DNA of 64,000 bases from Magicicada septendecula. Its lineage: Eukaryota; Arthropoda; Insecta; Hemiptera; Cicadidae. Position 1 is the stretch's first letter. Each line of letters opens with the position of its first letter. The stretch is taken from positions 1,318,390,286 to 1,318,454,285 of the forward strand of contig CM068367.1 in the NCBI GenBank assembly GCA_034769895.1, written 5' to 3'. The position numbers were made by a program, and so were the translations under genes. Positions 1-10,773 of this stretch are shown here, piece by piece. The notes beneath the pieces are model-generated. The model saw only the letters and a program-made list of their open reading frames with translations. It made no database searches and was not told the DNA's origin.

Positions 1-80
1 TCTGAGGAAAATTCATTATAAATACTAAATATATTATATAAATCAAGAAACAGACTGTAGCAAAAAGTGTTTGAATATAT
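1..80. other. Left flank of the tandem array
   Basis: A+T-rich sequence with no similarity to the end of a repeat unit. All other unit starts are preceded by AGGAGGGGGAGCATA, but here the bases before TGTAACG are GAATATAT. This is the only place where one end of the element meets foreign DNA, so it fixes the element's 5' terminus. A target-site duplication such as ATAT (77-80) cannot be confirmed because the matching right end is not in the window. Confidence 0.6.
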
Positions 81-702
81 TGTAACGCAACAGAAATGCT
101 AGCATTCATGTTACATAAAAACAAGGTTCACAGAATAATAAACAAGTCAATATATAACCCCATAATAGAACAAAGACCCAATAATCACAATTATAATCAT
201 AGATAAAGGTAAATAAGGATGCAAGGTAGTGTTAACAAGAATAAACGAACCTGTAAGTTAGATAATAGTTGATGATATATGTTTAGTGAAAAGCAAACAA
301 AAAAATGAAACAATGATTTACTTTATAGTAATAACAAATAAGAATTTTGAGTTAAGAGGTATTATTTTGTGACAACAAATGTTATGATAAAGTTTATGTT
401 CTGTTATACCAAAAATGTGTTGAGTTAATGAAAGATAATGAAACAAGTTGTATTATTCAATGACTGTTGTAGAATGAAGTGTGAAGCAGCTAATTAATGT
501 TAATAGATTTGAATTTTCTTATATGTGATCCATAGGTCAACATAAAATTGTTATTAGATATGGAAAAATAATTGTTTATGTAAATGTTAATAGTTAAGAT
601 TTGATTATATGTATGAATTTATGTAAAAGGGGCTATAGATGTGTACCAGTTATAAACACAGGTAGATCCGTTTACAATAAAAGGCCTAACAGCCAAAACT
701 AC

Positions 703-710
703 TATATAAA
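703..710 (+). promoter_or_regulatory. TATA-like box in LTR, unit 1
   Basis: TATATAAA, about 620 bases from the LTR start, is a plausible core promoter for the + strand. The same octamer is seen in unit 2 (6879-6886). In units 5, 6 and 7 it reads TATACAAA (25406-25413, 32921-32928, 40438-40445). The transcription start is not known. Confidence 0.35.
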
Positions 711-1335
711 CACTCATAACATGAAGGTTAGGTACATCAATTAATAATAATTTATAAATACGATTTGAAGAGCTAGAAAAAACATTAAATTAATAATAAT
801 ATATAATAAAATTTATACAAATTATGATAATACCATATGCCATGATATCGATTAATGACATTTAATATCGAAAGTGTATTAAATATAAAAAAGGAAAAAA
901 ACCGGCTTATATCAAAAAACCAGCAGAATATGTGTAGAAAATAATAAACCAACTATCGGTAAAGTTACATTCCGATAGGATAGCAAATTGATAAGAAAGA
1001 GACAAAAAATATATGAAATAAATACTATATTCAAGATATGCGGAAGGAAGAAGTCATGTGTTGCTAGGGACGACAGAAGAAGAGGAAGTTGTTGACTTAA
1101 CAATAATTGCTTTGATGAACTGAATGTGATGAGATTAAAAAACCAAGAATAATCTATTTAATCGTAATATTCTAAATTATCAGATACGATTATAAAATAC
1201 AAAATTCTAATTACAAAATATTTACGTCTATCACCAATACAGTTTAACCAAATAACACTACAATATGAAATCATAATGAGAATAAATAACTGAATTCTAC
1301 AAGAAAGAACTTGAACTGTCCCATATCCGAAGGGA

Positions 1336-1656
1336 ATTGATGAGATATTAAATCAAATAGAAAGAATTAACAGTATCACAATTAATAATATTCACTACAT
1401 CAGAAATTATAACCTTTCAAATACACGGAACAACACTAATTGCTTCAACCGAAAGAAGAACTTATTTGGATCCTGGCGTTGCAGAAGAAACATCAATCGG
1501 GCTGTAAATCAATCCAGTGAGCTGTATTTCCGAAGTGGACAGGACAAGAATTCCTTTTTATTAAACAGAAGACGGAAAATCGTACGGCATAATCGTCCAG
1601 AACAGCAAATTTATCAATCAACCGCCTACACGATTGGCTTCGTTCTAGTCTGGTAA
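1336..1656 (+). pseudogene. 106-codon frame in LTR, start codon lost (unit 1)
   Basis: An open frame rich in Asn, Arg and Ile. In units 4 to 7 it begins ATG GAT GAG; here the first codon is ATT. It ends TGG TAA, and the TGGTAA overlaps a candidate splice donor. I do not recognise the product. A second frame across the same bases (about 1378-1515) is also fairly open and has a more protein-like composition, but is broken by stops, so the real coding frame, if any, is unclear. Confidence 0.25.
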
Positions 1657-1746
1657 ATTATTATAATATTAATCATACTAACTACACAACACTACAAATT
1701 TGTAAATCTTGCATTCTTATCTATGTATTTTTAATCTTCCCTACAG
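1653..1746 (+). other. Candidate 94-bp intron in LTR (present in every unit)
   Basis: Donor GTAAAT follows CTG at the end of the 106-codon frame. A TACTAAC branch-point match lies at 1676-1682, followed by a pyrimidine-rich run and the acceptor CTACAG. The same 94-bp interval occurs in other units, for example 7828-7921 and 47564-47657. After the acceptor, units 1 and 8 read TTACAAG and the others TTAATAAG. In the spliced 106-codon frame this is an immediate stop in the others and ten extra codons in units 1 and 8. Splicing is inferred only from sequence. Confidence 0.35.
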
Positions 1747-2320
1747 TTACAAGAACCTTCACACCCTGAATTAAATTAATTACAAATTAAAACACACTAT
1801 ATAACTAAATTTAAATAAGGTATCAGAATAACCAACAATCGATTCATACAATCTATAGCCCAAGCATATTTTAATTAGAACATATATTATTCAATGTTAA
1901 GGAAGTAAACAAATAAAGAACCTTTATATATTGGCAAAATCTTGTTATTTGGAGTATGGTTAATGAGCTAGGAACAAAAAAGTAACTGAATAGGTATAGA
2001 ATAATTGGTTAACATAAACATTGAAATAACCTATAAGTTTCGTTGAGCCGATACTACAGCGCTTATAGCGGAATTATCTGACACCAAAGAGAGAGCGTAA
2101 AAATACAAAATTAGACAGAATTCTCTTCAGGGTATAATAGGGTTGAACGGAATTATAAAATAACTCATTAATTATTTAAGTTGCAGGTACACAAACACTG
2201 ATAGTTTTTAGAAAGCTAAGTTAATAATTAATTACTTACATCAATACATCCCACAACTCCAAATATCTCCGAGATTTACATAATTAAAATCATTCAAAAC
2301 ACATTGGCATAGGTGTATGT

Positions 2321-2541
2321 ACAAATTGACAAACCCAACAGTGGGGTTTTAAGGAGAGGAAACAAGTTTATCTACAAATTGACGCTCATAACAAGGGACC
2401 TAATTAGGTGACGTGAGAGTGGTTACTTACAAATTGACGACGGCAACGTTGGGGAGGAAATAACGAGAATCCCGCGAGCGTAAGAGACAACGTAAGAGCC
2501 GAGGGATCCATAACAAATTGGCGCTCAACCAGTGTAGGGCT
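2321..2541 (+). promoter_or_regulatory. Cluster of four primer-binding-site-like motifs, unit 1
   Basis: Four copies of ACAAATTG followed by a C-rich then G-rich segment start at 2321, 2374, 2429 and 2513. The fourth continues GCGCTCAACCAGTGTAGGG, which resembles the complement of the animal tRNA-Lys 3' end (TGGCGCCCAACGTGGGGC) apart from small insertions. A weaker fifth copy (CAACTGTGGGAGA) lies at 2591-2603. A reverse-transcribing element needs one primer site just after the LTR; four in a row is unusual. Which one would be used cannot be told. Confidence 0.5.
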
Positions 2542-2758
2542 TAGGTTAAGTAAAACCATACGTATATTAATATTACTTAACCAGAGCAGGCAACTGTGGG
2601 AGACTAGAAATGCAATAGAGAAAGATGATAAAAAAGGAAACGAAAATGCAAGGACAAGAGAGACGATTAAGTTACGCGGAATGGACGACAGTACTATTTA
2701 AGAAATTCAGCAAAGAGATGGGATACATAGAAAAGAATACGATCACGAAAGAGCGCAA

Positions 2759-4345
2759 ATGAGTCGCGCGAATGCATTGGGAACATCAGACGACAAAATG
2801 ACATTGAGAGAGATTTATGATGAAATGTGGGAGTTAGATGCCAGGTGTAATAAAGAAAAGACTATTGGGACGACTAACGAAGAAGACGATAACAAGGTGG
2901 AGAGGATGACTGAAAAAGATTGGGAAAGATGGGACGATAATGAAGAACAAATGAAAACCGAAAGAATAGGAGTATACGCCCAGGTGACAGAACAATATAC
3001 TCAGGAAGATTATGAACAATGGAAAAGAGAAATAAGACCACCTGAAAAACCAATACAAACAGAAAACAAAGAATTAAGGGAATGGATAAGGGTGATGTTT
3101 GAACTATCCCGAGAAGATATGTGTAACTGGAGGAAAAAACATAATCAAAAATATGAACTTATAGGAATGACAAATAATAAAAAGATAGAACAATCCAGTA
3201 TACAAAAAGAAGTAAAAATAGTCAAAGTGAAGCAACAGAAGAAAATGTCAGAACAACCAAAGAAAGTGACCTATCAGGACGTAATGGACTTTCTGAGTAA
3301 ACAGTTCAGAGAACTAAGGGAAAGCAATAAACAAACAATGGACAGTGCTTTCAAAGAAATGAATGAAAATTTTAGAAAACAGAATGAAAACTCAAAGAGA
3401 CTGGAGGAAAAATTCGATAAAATGAATGAGGAAATTAAAGAAACCTCAAAACAAATTAACGAAAGGTTCGATAGAAATGATGAGAGTTTAAGACAAATGA
3501 AGGCAGAAATCGTACAAAGAAACGAAGAAAATTTAAGGCGAATGGATGAAAGAATTGAGAAAATGAACGAAGCAGGTTTAAAGCAGATTGAGGACAAGAA
3601 GGAGCAATTCAATAATGAGATAATGGAAACTTTCGAAGGGAAGTTTGAAAACGATAACACGCTTAGCCCAGAAGTGGATAAATACGAGGGGGAGACAAAT
3701 AAAGAAAGGGAGGTGTGTTTAAAGAATATGTCTAAAACACTAGACAGCACTTCCGAAGGTATTATAATAAATCTGACCATAGAAGAGAATATCCAGAGAA
3801 TAAGGAAAATATGGAGAAAGAAAATAGTCAATACCAAAGAAGAAATGGAGATGAGGAAAGGTGGATTAATTAGTGCGTTTAACATCCCAGTTAATGAACG
3901 AAGGGAGTTATGTAAGGGTATGAAATATAAAAGAAACTTCATGAAAATGACCAAAATGAACCACCATGGAATAATTACAAAAACATTAAATAAATTTAAA
4001 TGTCATTTAAATAAATCAACAATCAAAAGGTATATGACCACATCAATTATATCGTTAACACGGAAGATACCCGTAAAACATTTAGTAAATAGTCCAGATA
4101 TCGAAGGGAAAGGAAGGGTAGAATATACCAGTAATTATATTAGAATAGAGGAGATACGATACCTGATAATTCAAAGGGAGCTAAATATAACTGAATACCC
4201 TGAATTAAATGAAGACTTTGCAACAGCCGAGTTACAGTACTGGCTTTGTATCATGCACAAGAGATATGTAAAAAGTGTAGAAATTGTTATGAATACTGCA
4301 GTCATCCGGACAACGGGTGCAGTCGAATTAATAGACCATGGTTAG
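2759..4345 (+). CDS. Gag-like coiled-coil protein, unit 1 (longest copy)
   Basis: A 528-codon frame, the only copy in the array without internal stops over this span. Residues 1-160 are acidic and Trp/Glu-rich. From a Met at about residue 163 to about 295 there is a strong coiled coil of repeating Lys/Glu/Asn/Met heptads with spaced RFD, RMDE and KMNE blocks. The rest is basic and has no recognised domain. No CCHC zinc knuckle or protease motif is seen. The upstream reading frame starts at ATG 2625 but a 4-bp deletion (CAAT, present in units 2 and 8) sends it into a TGA that overlaps the ATG at 2759 (ATGA). Gag assignment rests on position after the primer sites and on the coiled coil; it is inference. 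Confidence 0.5.
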   Translation: MSRANALGTSDDKMTLREIYDEMWELDARCNKEKTIGTTNEEDDNKVERMTEKDWERWDDNEEQMKTERIGVYAQVTEQYTQEDYEQWKREIRPPEKPIQTENKELREWIRVMFELSREDMCNWRKKHNQKYELIGMTNNKKIEQSSIQKEVKIVKVKQQKKMSEQPKKVTYQDVMDFLSKQFRELRESNKQTMDSAFKEMNENFRKQNENSKRLEEKFDKMNEEIKETSKQINERFDRNDESLRQMKAEIVQRNEENLRRMDERIEKMNEAGLKQIEDKKEQFNNEIMETFEGKFENDNTLSPEVDKYEGETNKEREVCLKNMSKTLDSTSEGIIINLTIEENIQRIRKIWRKKIVNTKEEMEMRKGGLISAFNIPVNERRELCKGMKYKRNFMKMTKMNHHGIITKTLNKFKCHLNKSTIKRYMTTSIISLTRKIPVKHLVNSPDIEGKGRVEYTSNYIRIEEIRYLIIQRELNITEYPELNEDFATAELQYWLCIMHKRYVKSVEIVMNTAVIRTTGAVELIDHG

Positions 4346-4595
4346 AAAAAGAAACAGTCAACCAGAAAAATGGGACTGACGTTATGAAAACTGACCAGGC
4401 AATCAATTGACAAGATACGGAAATATTATTTAATGAATAAATTCTAAAATATGATAAGAAAAACTTATTACCAGTCTTGAAGAGAAAATACTTGGAATTT
4501 AAAAAGAATTTGAGTTGAATACTACCACTAAATTCTAAAATACAATAAGAACCACTTATTATCGATTTTGAAGAAAACAAGAGTTTATAAAGTAA

Positions 4596-5174
4596 TGTTT
4601 ATAAAGAAATAGTGTGAATAATGAATAATGAAATCCCAAGATTACAGAAGAAAGCGATAATTATTATTAAATGTTTATAAAGAAATAGTGTGAATAATAA
4701 ATACTGAAACCCAGGATTACAGAAGAAAGCGATAATTATTATTAAATGTTTATAAATAAATAGTGTGAATAATAAATAATGAAACCCCAAGATTACAGAA
4801 GAAAGCGAGAATTATTATTAAATGTTTATAAAGAAATAGTGTGAATAATAAATAATGAAACCCCAGGATTACAGAAGAAAGCGATAATTATTATTAAATA
4901 TTTTTAAAGAAATAGTGTGAATAATAAATAATGAAACCCCAAGATTACAGAAGAAAGCGATAATTATTATTAAATGTTTATAAAGAAATAGTGTGAATAA
5001 TAAATAATGAAACCCCAGGATTACAGAAGAAAGCGATAATTATTATTAAATGTTTATAAAGAAATAGTGTGAATAATAAATAATGAAACCCCAGGATTAC
5101 AGAAGAAAGTGAGAATTATTATTAAATGTTTATAAAGAAATAGTGTGAATAATGAATAATGAAACCCCAAGATA
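4596..5174 (+). repeat. 76-bp minisatellite, unit 1
   Basis: About 7.6 copies of a 76-bp monomer that begins TGTTTATAAAGAAATAGTG and contains ATGAAACCCCA and AGAAGAAAGCGATAATTATT. Monomers often alternate between CCCCAAGATT and CCCCAGGATT, suggesting growth by dimers. It lies just after the gag-like frame and ends within a monomer at CAAGAT. There are no spacers, so it is not a CRISPR array. Confidence 0.85.
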
Positions 5175-6240
5175 AAAGTTTTTACCTCAAATCTACCTAT
5201 GCAAAATAAAGAAAGAAAGAAAATCATATGACCTAAAATACACACTAAATTGCCAAATGATGGAACAATTTCAGTAAACGATTGAATGTAACCTATATAA
5301 CGTTAAAGAAGACAAGAAAGAAAGAGTATTTATGAACATAATTCATTGAAAAATAAACAGCCAAAATAATGAAATACGATAAGAAGAAGAATAGTTGGGC
5401 TAAGGAATGTATTTAGTTTGAAATACAGTTATAATGATCATCACACAACAACTATTTAGAAAATATTGTGATCAGAGAAAAAACAAGTGAAGAAGATACT
5501 TAGCATTACAATCTCAACAAAAATGAAAACAAAAATGATTACAAATGATAACTGTCAAAGTCAATATCAACGAATGTTTAAGGAATTAAAATGGAATTAC
5601 GAAATATGAAGAATAGTAATGAAGAAATATAAAGGCAACAAAGGAAAAAATCTTTACCCAAATATTTATTATTAAATCATTAAAGAGAATATTAGGAGAT
5701 TATTATTATATTTTATAGCTGACTGTAGATGAATTCCAGCAGTACTATATTAAAATGTGGTGTGGACAGCAGAGTATGAAGCCAAACAGTGCCTCTCTGA
5801 ACTGTACCAACGCATGTGTTAGGGATTGTTAGGGAAATTAAATATTTAAGGAATATTAGAATAGTTGCAAGAATAACTTCAGTTTCCAAAAAAGTAGGAC
5901 GAAGAAAACAGAAAGAAATGAGTTAAAAGGAGAATAATTGAGAAATACAGTGATTATAGTAATTATAACTGGAAGAGATGTGAAACTAATGTATCATTGA
6001 ATATTGTAGCCAACTACCAACAAATAATGTTTACAGAAATAAAAATGATCAAGAATGTTAATTAAAATGATGAAATGTTATTAAATAAAAAAAATAAAAT
6101 AAAAAAAAATATTAATACTAGTCTAATGAAGTTACCTTGAAAATCCCATCGTCAACCATTAACAATGAAATGAAGAAAAGGCATGTGAAAAAGACAAGTT
6201 TATTTGACCTAAACTTCATTCAGGTAAACTAAACTTTTTT

Positions 6241-6255
6241 AGGAGGGGGAGCATA
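6241..6255 (+). promoter_or_regulatory. Polypurine tract before LTR of unit 2
   Basis: AGGAGGGGGAGCATA, preceded by a T-run and followed directly by TGTAACG. This is where a plus-strand primer of an LTR element is expected. The same 15 bases precede units 3 to 8 (12417, 18594, 24771, 32254, 39770, 45977). It is absent before unit 1, as expected for a 5' LTR. Confidence 0.6.
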
Positions 6256-8498
6256 TGTAACGCAACAGAAATGCTAGCATTCATGTTACATAAAAACAAG
6301 GTTCACAGAATAATAAACAAGTCAATATATAACCCCATAATAGAACAAAGATCCAATAATCACAATTATAATCATAGATAAAGGTAAATAAGGATGCAAG
6401 GTAGTGTTAACAAGAATAAACGAACCTGTAAGTTAGATAATAGTTGATGATATATGTTTAGTGAAAAGCAAACAAAAAAATGAAACAATGATTTACTTTA
6501 TAGTAATAACAAATAAGAATTTTGAGTTAAGAAGTATTATTTTGTGACAACAAATGTTATGATAAAGTTTATGTTATGTTATACCAAGTATGTGTTGAGT
6601 TAATGAAAGATAATGAAACAAGTTGTATTATTCAATGACTGTTGTAGAATGAAGTGTGAAGCAGCTAATTAATGTTAATAGATTTGAATTTTCTTATATG
6701 TGATCCATAGGTCAACATAAAATTGTTATTAGATATGGAAAAAATAATTGTTTATGTAAATGTTAATAGTTAAGATTTGATTATATGTATGAATTTATGT
6801 AAAAGGGGCTATAGATGTGTACCAGTTATAAACACAGGTAGATACGTTTACAATAAAAGGCCTAACAGCCAAAACTACTATATAAACACTCATAACATGA
6901 AGGTTAGGTACATCAATTAATAATAATTAATAAATACGATTTGAAGAGCTAGAAAAAACATTAAATTAATAATAATATATAATAAAATTTATACAAATTA
7001 TGATAATACCATAATGCTGATATCGATTAATGACATTTAATATCGAAAGTGTATTAAATATAAAAAAGGAAAAAAACCGGCTTATATAAAAAAACCAGCA
7101 GAATATGTGTAGAAAATAATAAACCAACTATCGGTAAAGTTACATTCCGATAGGATAGCAAATTGATAAGAAAGAGACAAAAAATATATGAAATAAATAC
7201 TATATTCAAGATATGCGGAAGGAAGAAGTCATGTGTTGCTAGGGACGACAGAAGAAGAGGAAGTTGTTGACTTAACAATAATTGCTTTGATGAACTGAAT
7301 GTGATGAGATTAAAAAACCCAAGAATAATCTATTTAATCGTAATATTCTAAATTATCAGATACGATTATAAAATACAAAATTCTAATGACAATATTTACG
7401 TCTATCACCAATACAGTTTAACCAAATAACACTACAATATGAAATCTTAATAGAGAATAAATAACTGAATTCTACAAGAAAGAACTTGAACTGTCCCATA
7501 TCCGAAGGGAATTGATGAGATATTAAATCAAATAGAAAGAATTAACAGTATCACAATTAATAATATTCACTACACCAGAAATTATAACCTTTCAAATACA
7601 CGGAACAACACTAATTGCTTCAACCGAAAGAAGAACTTATTTGGATCCTGGCGTTGCAGAAGAAACATCAATCGGGCTGTAAATCAATCCACTGAGCTGT
7701 ATTTCAGAAGTGGACAGGACGAGAATTCCTTTTTATTAAACAGAAGAAGGAAAATCGTACGGCATAATCGTCCAGAACAGCAAATTTATCAAGCAACCGC
7801 CTACACGATTGGCTTCGTTCTAGTCTGGTAAATTATTATAATATTAATCATACTAACTACACAACACTACAAATTTGTAAATCTTGCATTCTTATCTATG
7901 TATTTTTAATCTTCCCTACAGTTAATAAGAACCTTCACACCCTGAATTAAATTAATTACAAATTAAAACACACTATATAACTAAATTTAAATAAGGTATC
8001 AGAATAACCAACAATCGATTCATACAATCTATAGCCCAAGCATATTTTAATTAGAACATATATTATTCAATGTTAAGGAAGTAAACAAATAAAGAACCTT
8101 TATATATTGGCAAAATCTTGTTATTTGGAGTATGGTTAATGAGCTAGGAACAAAAAGTAACTGAATAAGTATAGAATAATTGGTTAACATAAACATTGAA
8201 ATAACCTATAAGTTTCGTTGAGCCGATACTACAGCGCTTATAGCGGAATTATCTGACACCAAAGAGAGAGCGTAAAAATACAAAATTAGACAGAATTCTC
8301 TTCAGGGTATAATAGGGTTGGACGGAATTATAAAATAACTCATTAATTATTTAAGTTGCAGGTACACAAACACTGATAGTTTTTAGAAAGCTAAGTTAAT
8401 AATTAATTACTTACATCAATACATCCCACAACTCCAAATATCTCCGAGATTTACATAATTAAAATCATTCAAAACACATTGGCATACGTGTATGTACA
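6256..8498 (+). repeat. Putative LTR, unit 2
   Basis: 2,243 bp with the short-form terminal hairpin and an intact TATATAAA at 6879-6886. It differs from unit 1 at scattered bases and by small indels, for example near 7012-7020 where a CATG is missing. Confidence 0.55.
7511..7831 (+). pseudogene. 106-codon frame in LTR, start codon lost (unit 2)
   Basis: Open throughout, but the first codon is ATT instead of ATG. The candidate intron follows at 7828-7921. Confidence 0.2.
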
Positions 8499-8716
8499 AA
8501 TTGACAAACCCAACAGTGGGGTTTTAAGGAGAGGAAACAAGTTTATCTACAAATTGACGATCATAACGTGGGACCTAATTAGGTGACGTGAGAGTGGTTA
8601 CTTACAAATTGACGACGGCAACGTTGGGGAGGAAATAACGAGAATCCCGCGAGCGTAAGAGACAACGTAAGAGCCGAGGGATCCATAACAAATTGGCGCT
8701 CAACCAGTGTAGGGCT
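8496..8716 (+). promoter_or_regulatory. Primer-site-like motif cluster, unit 2
   Basis: Four ACAAATTG motifs; the last, at 8688, carries GGCGCTCAACC. The second reads GATCATAACGTGGGACC, closer to a CAACGTGGGG-type primer site than the AACAAGGG form in unit 1. Confidence 0.45.
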
Positions 8717-8799
8717 TAGGTTAAGTAAAACCATAAGTATATTAATATTACTTAACCAGAGCAGGCAACTGTGGGAGACTAGAAATGCAATAGAGAAAG

Positions 8800-10523
8800 A
8801 TGATACAAAAGGAAACGAAACTGCAAGGACAAGAGAGACGATTAAGTTACGCGGAATGGACGACAGTACTATTTAAGAAATTCAGCAATGAGATGGGATA
8901 CATAGAAAAGAATACCAATGATCACGAAAGAGCGCAAATGAGTCGCGCGAATGCATTGGGAACACCAGACGACAAAAAGACATTGAGAGAGATTTATTAT
9001 GAAATGTGGGAGTTAGATGCCAGGTGTAATAAAGGAAAGACTATTGGGACGACTAACGAAGAAGACGATAACAAGGTGGAGAGGATGACTGAAAAAGATT
9101 GGGAAAGATGGGACGATAATGAAGAACAAATGAAAACCGAAAGAATAGGAGTATACGCCCAGGTGACAAAACAATATACTCAGGAAGATTATGAACAATG
9201 GAAATGAGAAATAAGACCACCTGAAAAACCAATACAAACAGAAAACAAAGAATTAAGGGAATGGATAAGGGTGATGTTTGAACTATCCCGAGAAGATATG
9301 TGTAACTGGAGGAAAAAACATAATCAAAAATATGAACTTATAGGAATGACAAATAATAAAAAGATAGAACAATCCAGTATACAAAAAAAGTAAAAATAGT
9401 CAAAGTGAAGCAACAGAAGAAAATGTCAGAACAACCAAAGAAAGTGACCTATCAGGACGTAATGGACTTTCTGAGTAAACAGTTCAGAGAACTAAGGGAA
9501 AGCAATAAACAAACAATGGACAGTGGTTTCAAAGAAATGAATGAAAATTTTAGAAAACAGAATGAAAACTCAAAGAGACTGGAGGAAAAATTCGATAAAA
9601 TGAATGAGGAAATTAAAGAAACCTCAAAACAAATTAACGAAAGGTTCGATAGAAATGATGAGAGTTTAAGACAAATGAAGGCAGAAATCGTACAAAGAAA
9701 CGAAGAAAATTTAAGGCGAATGGATGAAAGAATTGAGAAAATGAACGAAGCAGGTTTAAAGCAGATTGAGGACAAGAAGGAGCAATTCAATAATGAGATA
9801 ATGGAAACTTTCGAAGGGAAGTTTGAAAACGATAACACGCTTAGCCCAGAAGTGGATAAATACGAGGGGGAGACAAATAAAGAAAGGGAGGTGTGTTTAA
9901 AGAATATGTCTAAAACACTAGACAGCACTTCCGAAGGTATTATAATAAATCTGACCATAGAAGAGAATATCCAGAGAATAAGGAAAATATGGAGAAAGAA
10001 AATAGTCAATACCAAAGAAGAAATGGAGATGAGGAAAGGTGGATTAATTAGTGCGTTTAACATCCCAGTTAATGAACGAAGGGAGTTATGTAAGGGTATG
10101 AAATATAAAAGAAACTTCATGAAAATGACCAAAATGAACCACCATGGAATAATTACAAAAACATTAAATAAATTTAAATGTCATTTAAATAAATCAACAA
10201 TCAAAAGGTATATGACCACATCAATTATATCGTTAACACGGAAGATACCCGTAAAACATTTAGTAAATAGTCCAGATATCGAAGGGAAAGGAAGGGTAGA
10301 ATATACCAGTAATTATATTAGAATAGAGGAGATACGATACCTGATAATTCAAAGGGAGCTAAATATAACTGAATACCCTGAATTAAATGAAGACTTTGCA
10401 ACAGCCGAGTTACAGTACTGGCTTTGTATCATGCACAAGAGATATGTAAAAAGTGTAGAAATTGTTATGAATACTGCAGTCATCCGGACAACGGGTGCAG
10501 TCGAATTAATAGACCATGGTTAG
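8800..10523 (+). pseudogene. Gag-like frame, unit 2 (nonsense plus frameshift)
   Basis: Starts at ATG 8800 and reads through the N-terminal region that six other units have lost. It then meets a TGA at 9205-9207 (AGA to TGA) and a one-base deletion in an A-run near 9387. The frame reopens at 9405 and continues to 10523 through the coiled coil and basic C-terminal part. Full length without the breaks would be near 574 codons. Confidence 0.5.
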
Positions 10524-10773
10524 AAAAAGAAACAGTCAACCAGAAAAATGGGACTGATGTTATGAAAACTGACCAGGCAATCAATTGACAAGATACGGAA
10601 ATATTATTTAATGAATAAATTCTAAAATATGATAAGAAAAACTTATTACCAGTCTTGAAGAGAAAATACTTGGAATTTAAAAAGAATTTGAGTTGAATAC
10701 TACCACTAAATTCTAAAATACAATAAGAACCACTTATTATCGATTTTGAAGAAAACAAGAGTTTATAAAGTAA

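Larger units (their letters stand above)
81..2323 (+). repeat. Putative LTR, unit 1
   Basis: Starts TGTAACG next to foreign flank. The 3' end is set at the ACA of the first primer-site-like motif; if the fourth motif is the true primer site, the LTR would run to 2515. The first 35 bases form a hairpin: TGTAAC pairs with GTTACA, and inside lies the perfect palindrome AATGCTAGCATT. A TATA-like box, TATATAAA, lies at 703-710, and AATAAA motifs are scattered. The sequence is A+T-rich with no long ORF except the 106-codon frame near 1336. Confidence 0.55.
81..6255 (+). mobile_element. Array unit 1: gag-only LTR-element-like repeat
   Basis: A 6,175-bp unit running from TGTAACG to the base before the next TGTAACG. 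Order: LTR (81-2323), four primer-site-like motifs (2321-2541), gag-like ORF (2759-4345), 76-bp minisatellite (4596-5174), A+T-rich tail (5175-6240), polypurine tract (6241-6255). The tail is noncoding, with an A-rich run near 6089-6110. No pol domain is seen in any frame, so mobility would depend on another element. The assignment to LTR elements, probably Ty3/Gypsy-like, rests on the TG terminus, the purine tract and the primer-site motifs, not on protein homology. Confidence 0.7.

Noticed and set aside
912..1103. Minus-strand 63 to 74-codon hydrophobic frame in each LTR
   Set aside because: Short, A+T-driven composition, no start context or family similarity; its length changes with single substitutions.
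1336..1656. Envelope-like coding remnant in the LTR
   Set aside because: A second frame looks protein-like over about 45 codons, but no signal peptide, cysteine pattern or membrane segment supports an envelope protein.
3274..3954. Minus-strand 226-codon Ser/Leu/Phe-rich frame opposite the gag-like coiled coil, repeated in all units
   Set aside because: It is the antisense shadow of a Lys/Glu/Asn-rich coiled coil, which gives few stops on the other strand. The sense frame is the more credible one.
4596..5174. CRISPR-like array
   Set aside because: Monomers of 76 bp are contiguous with no unique spacers, and the context is eukaryotic.
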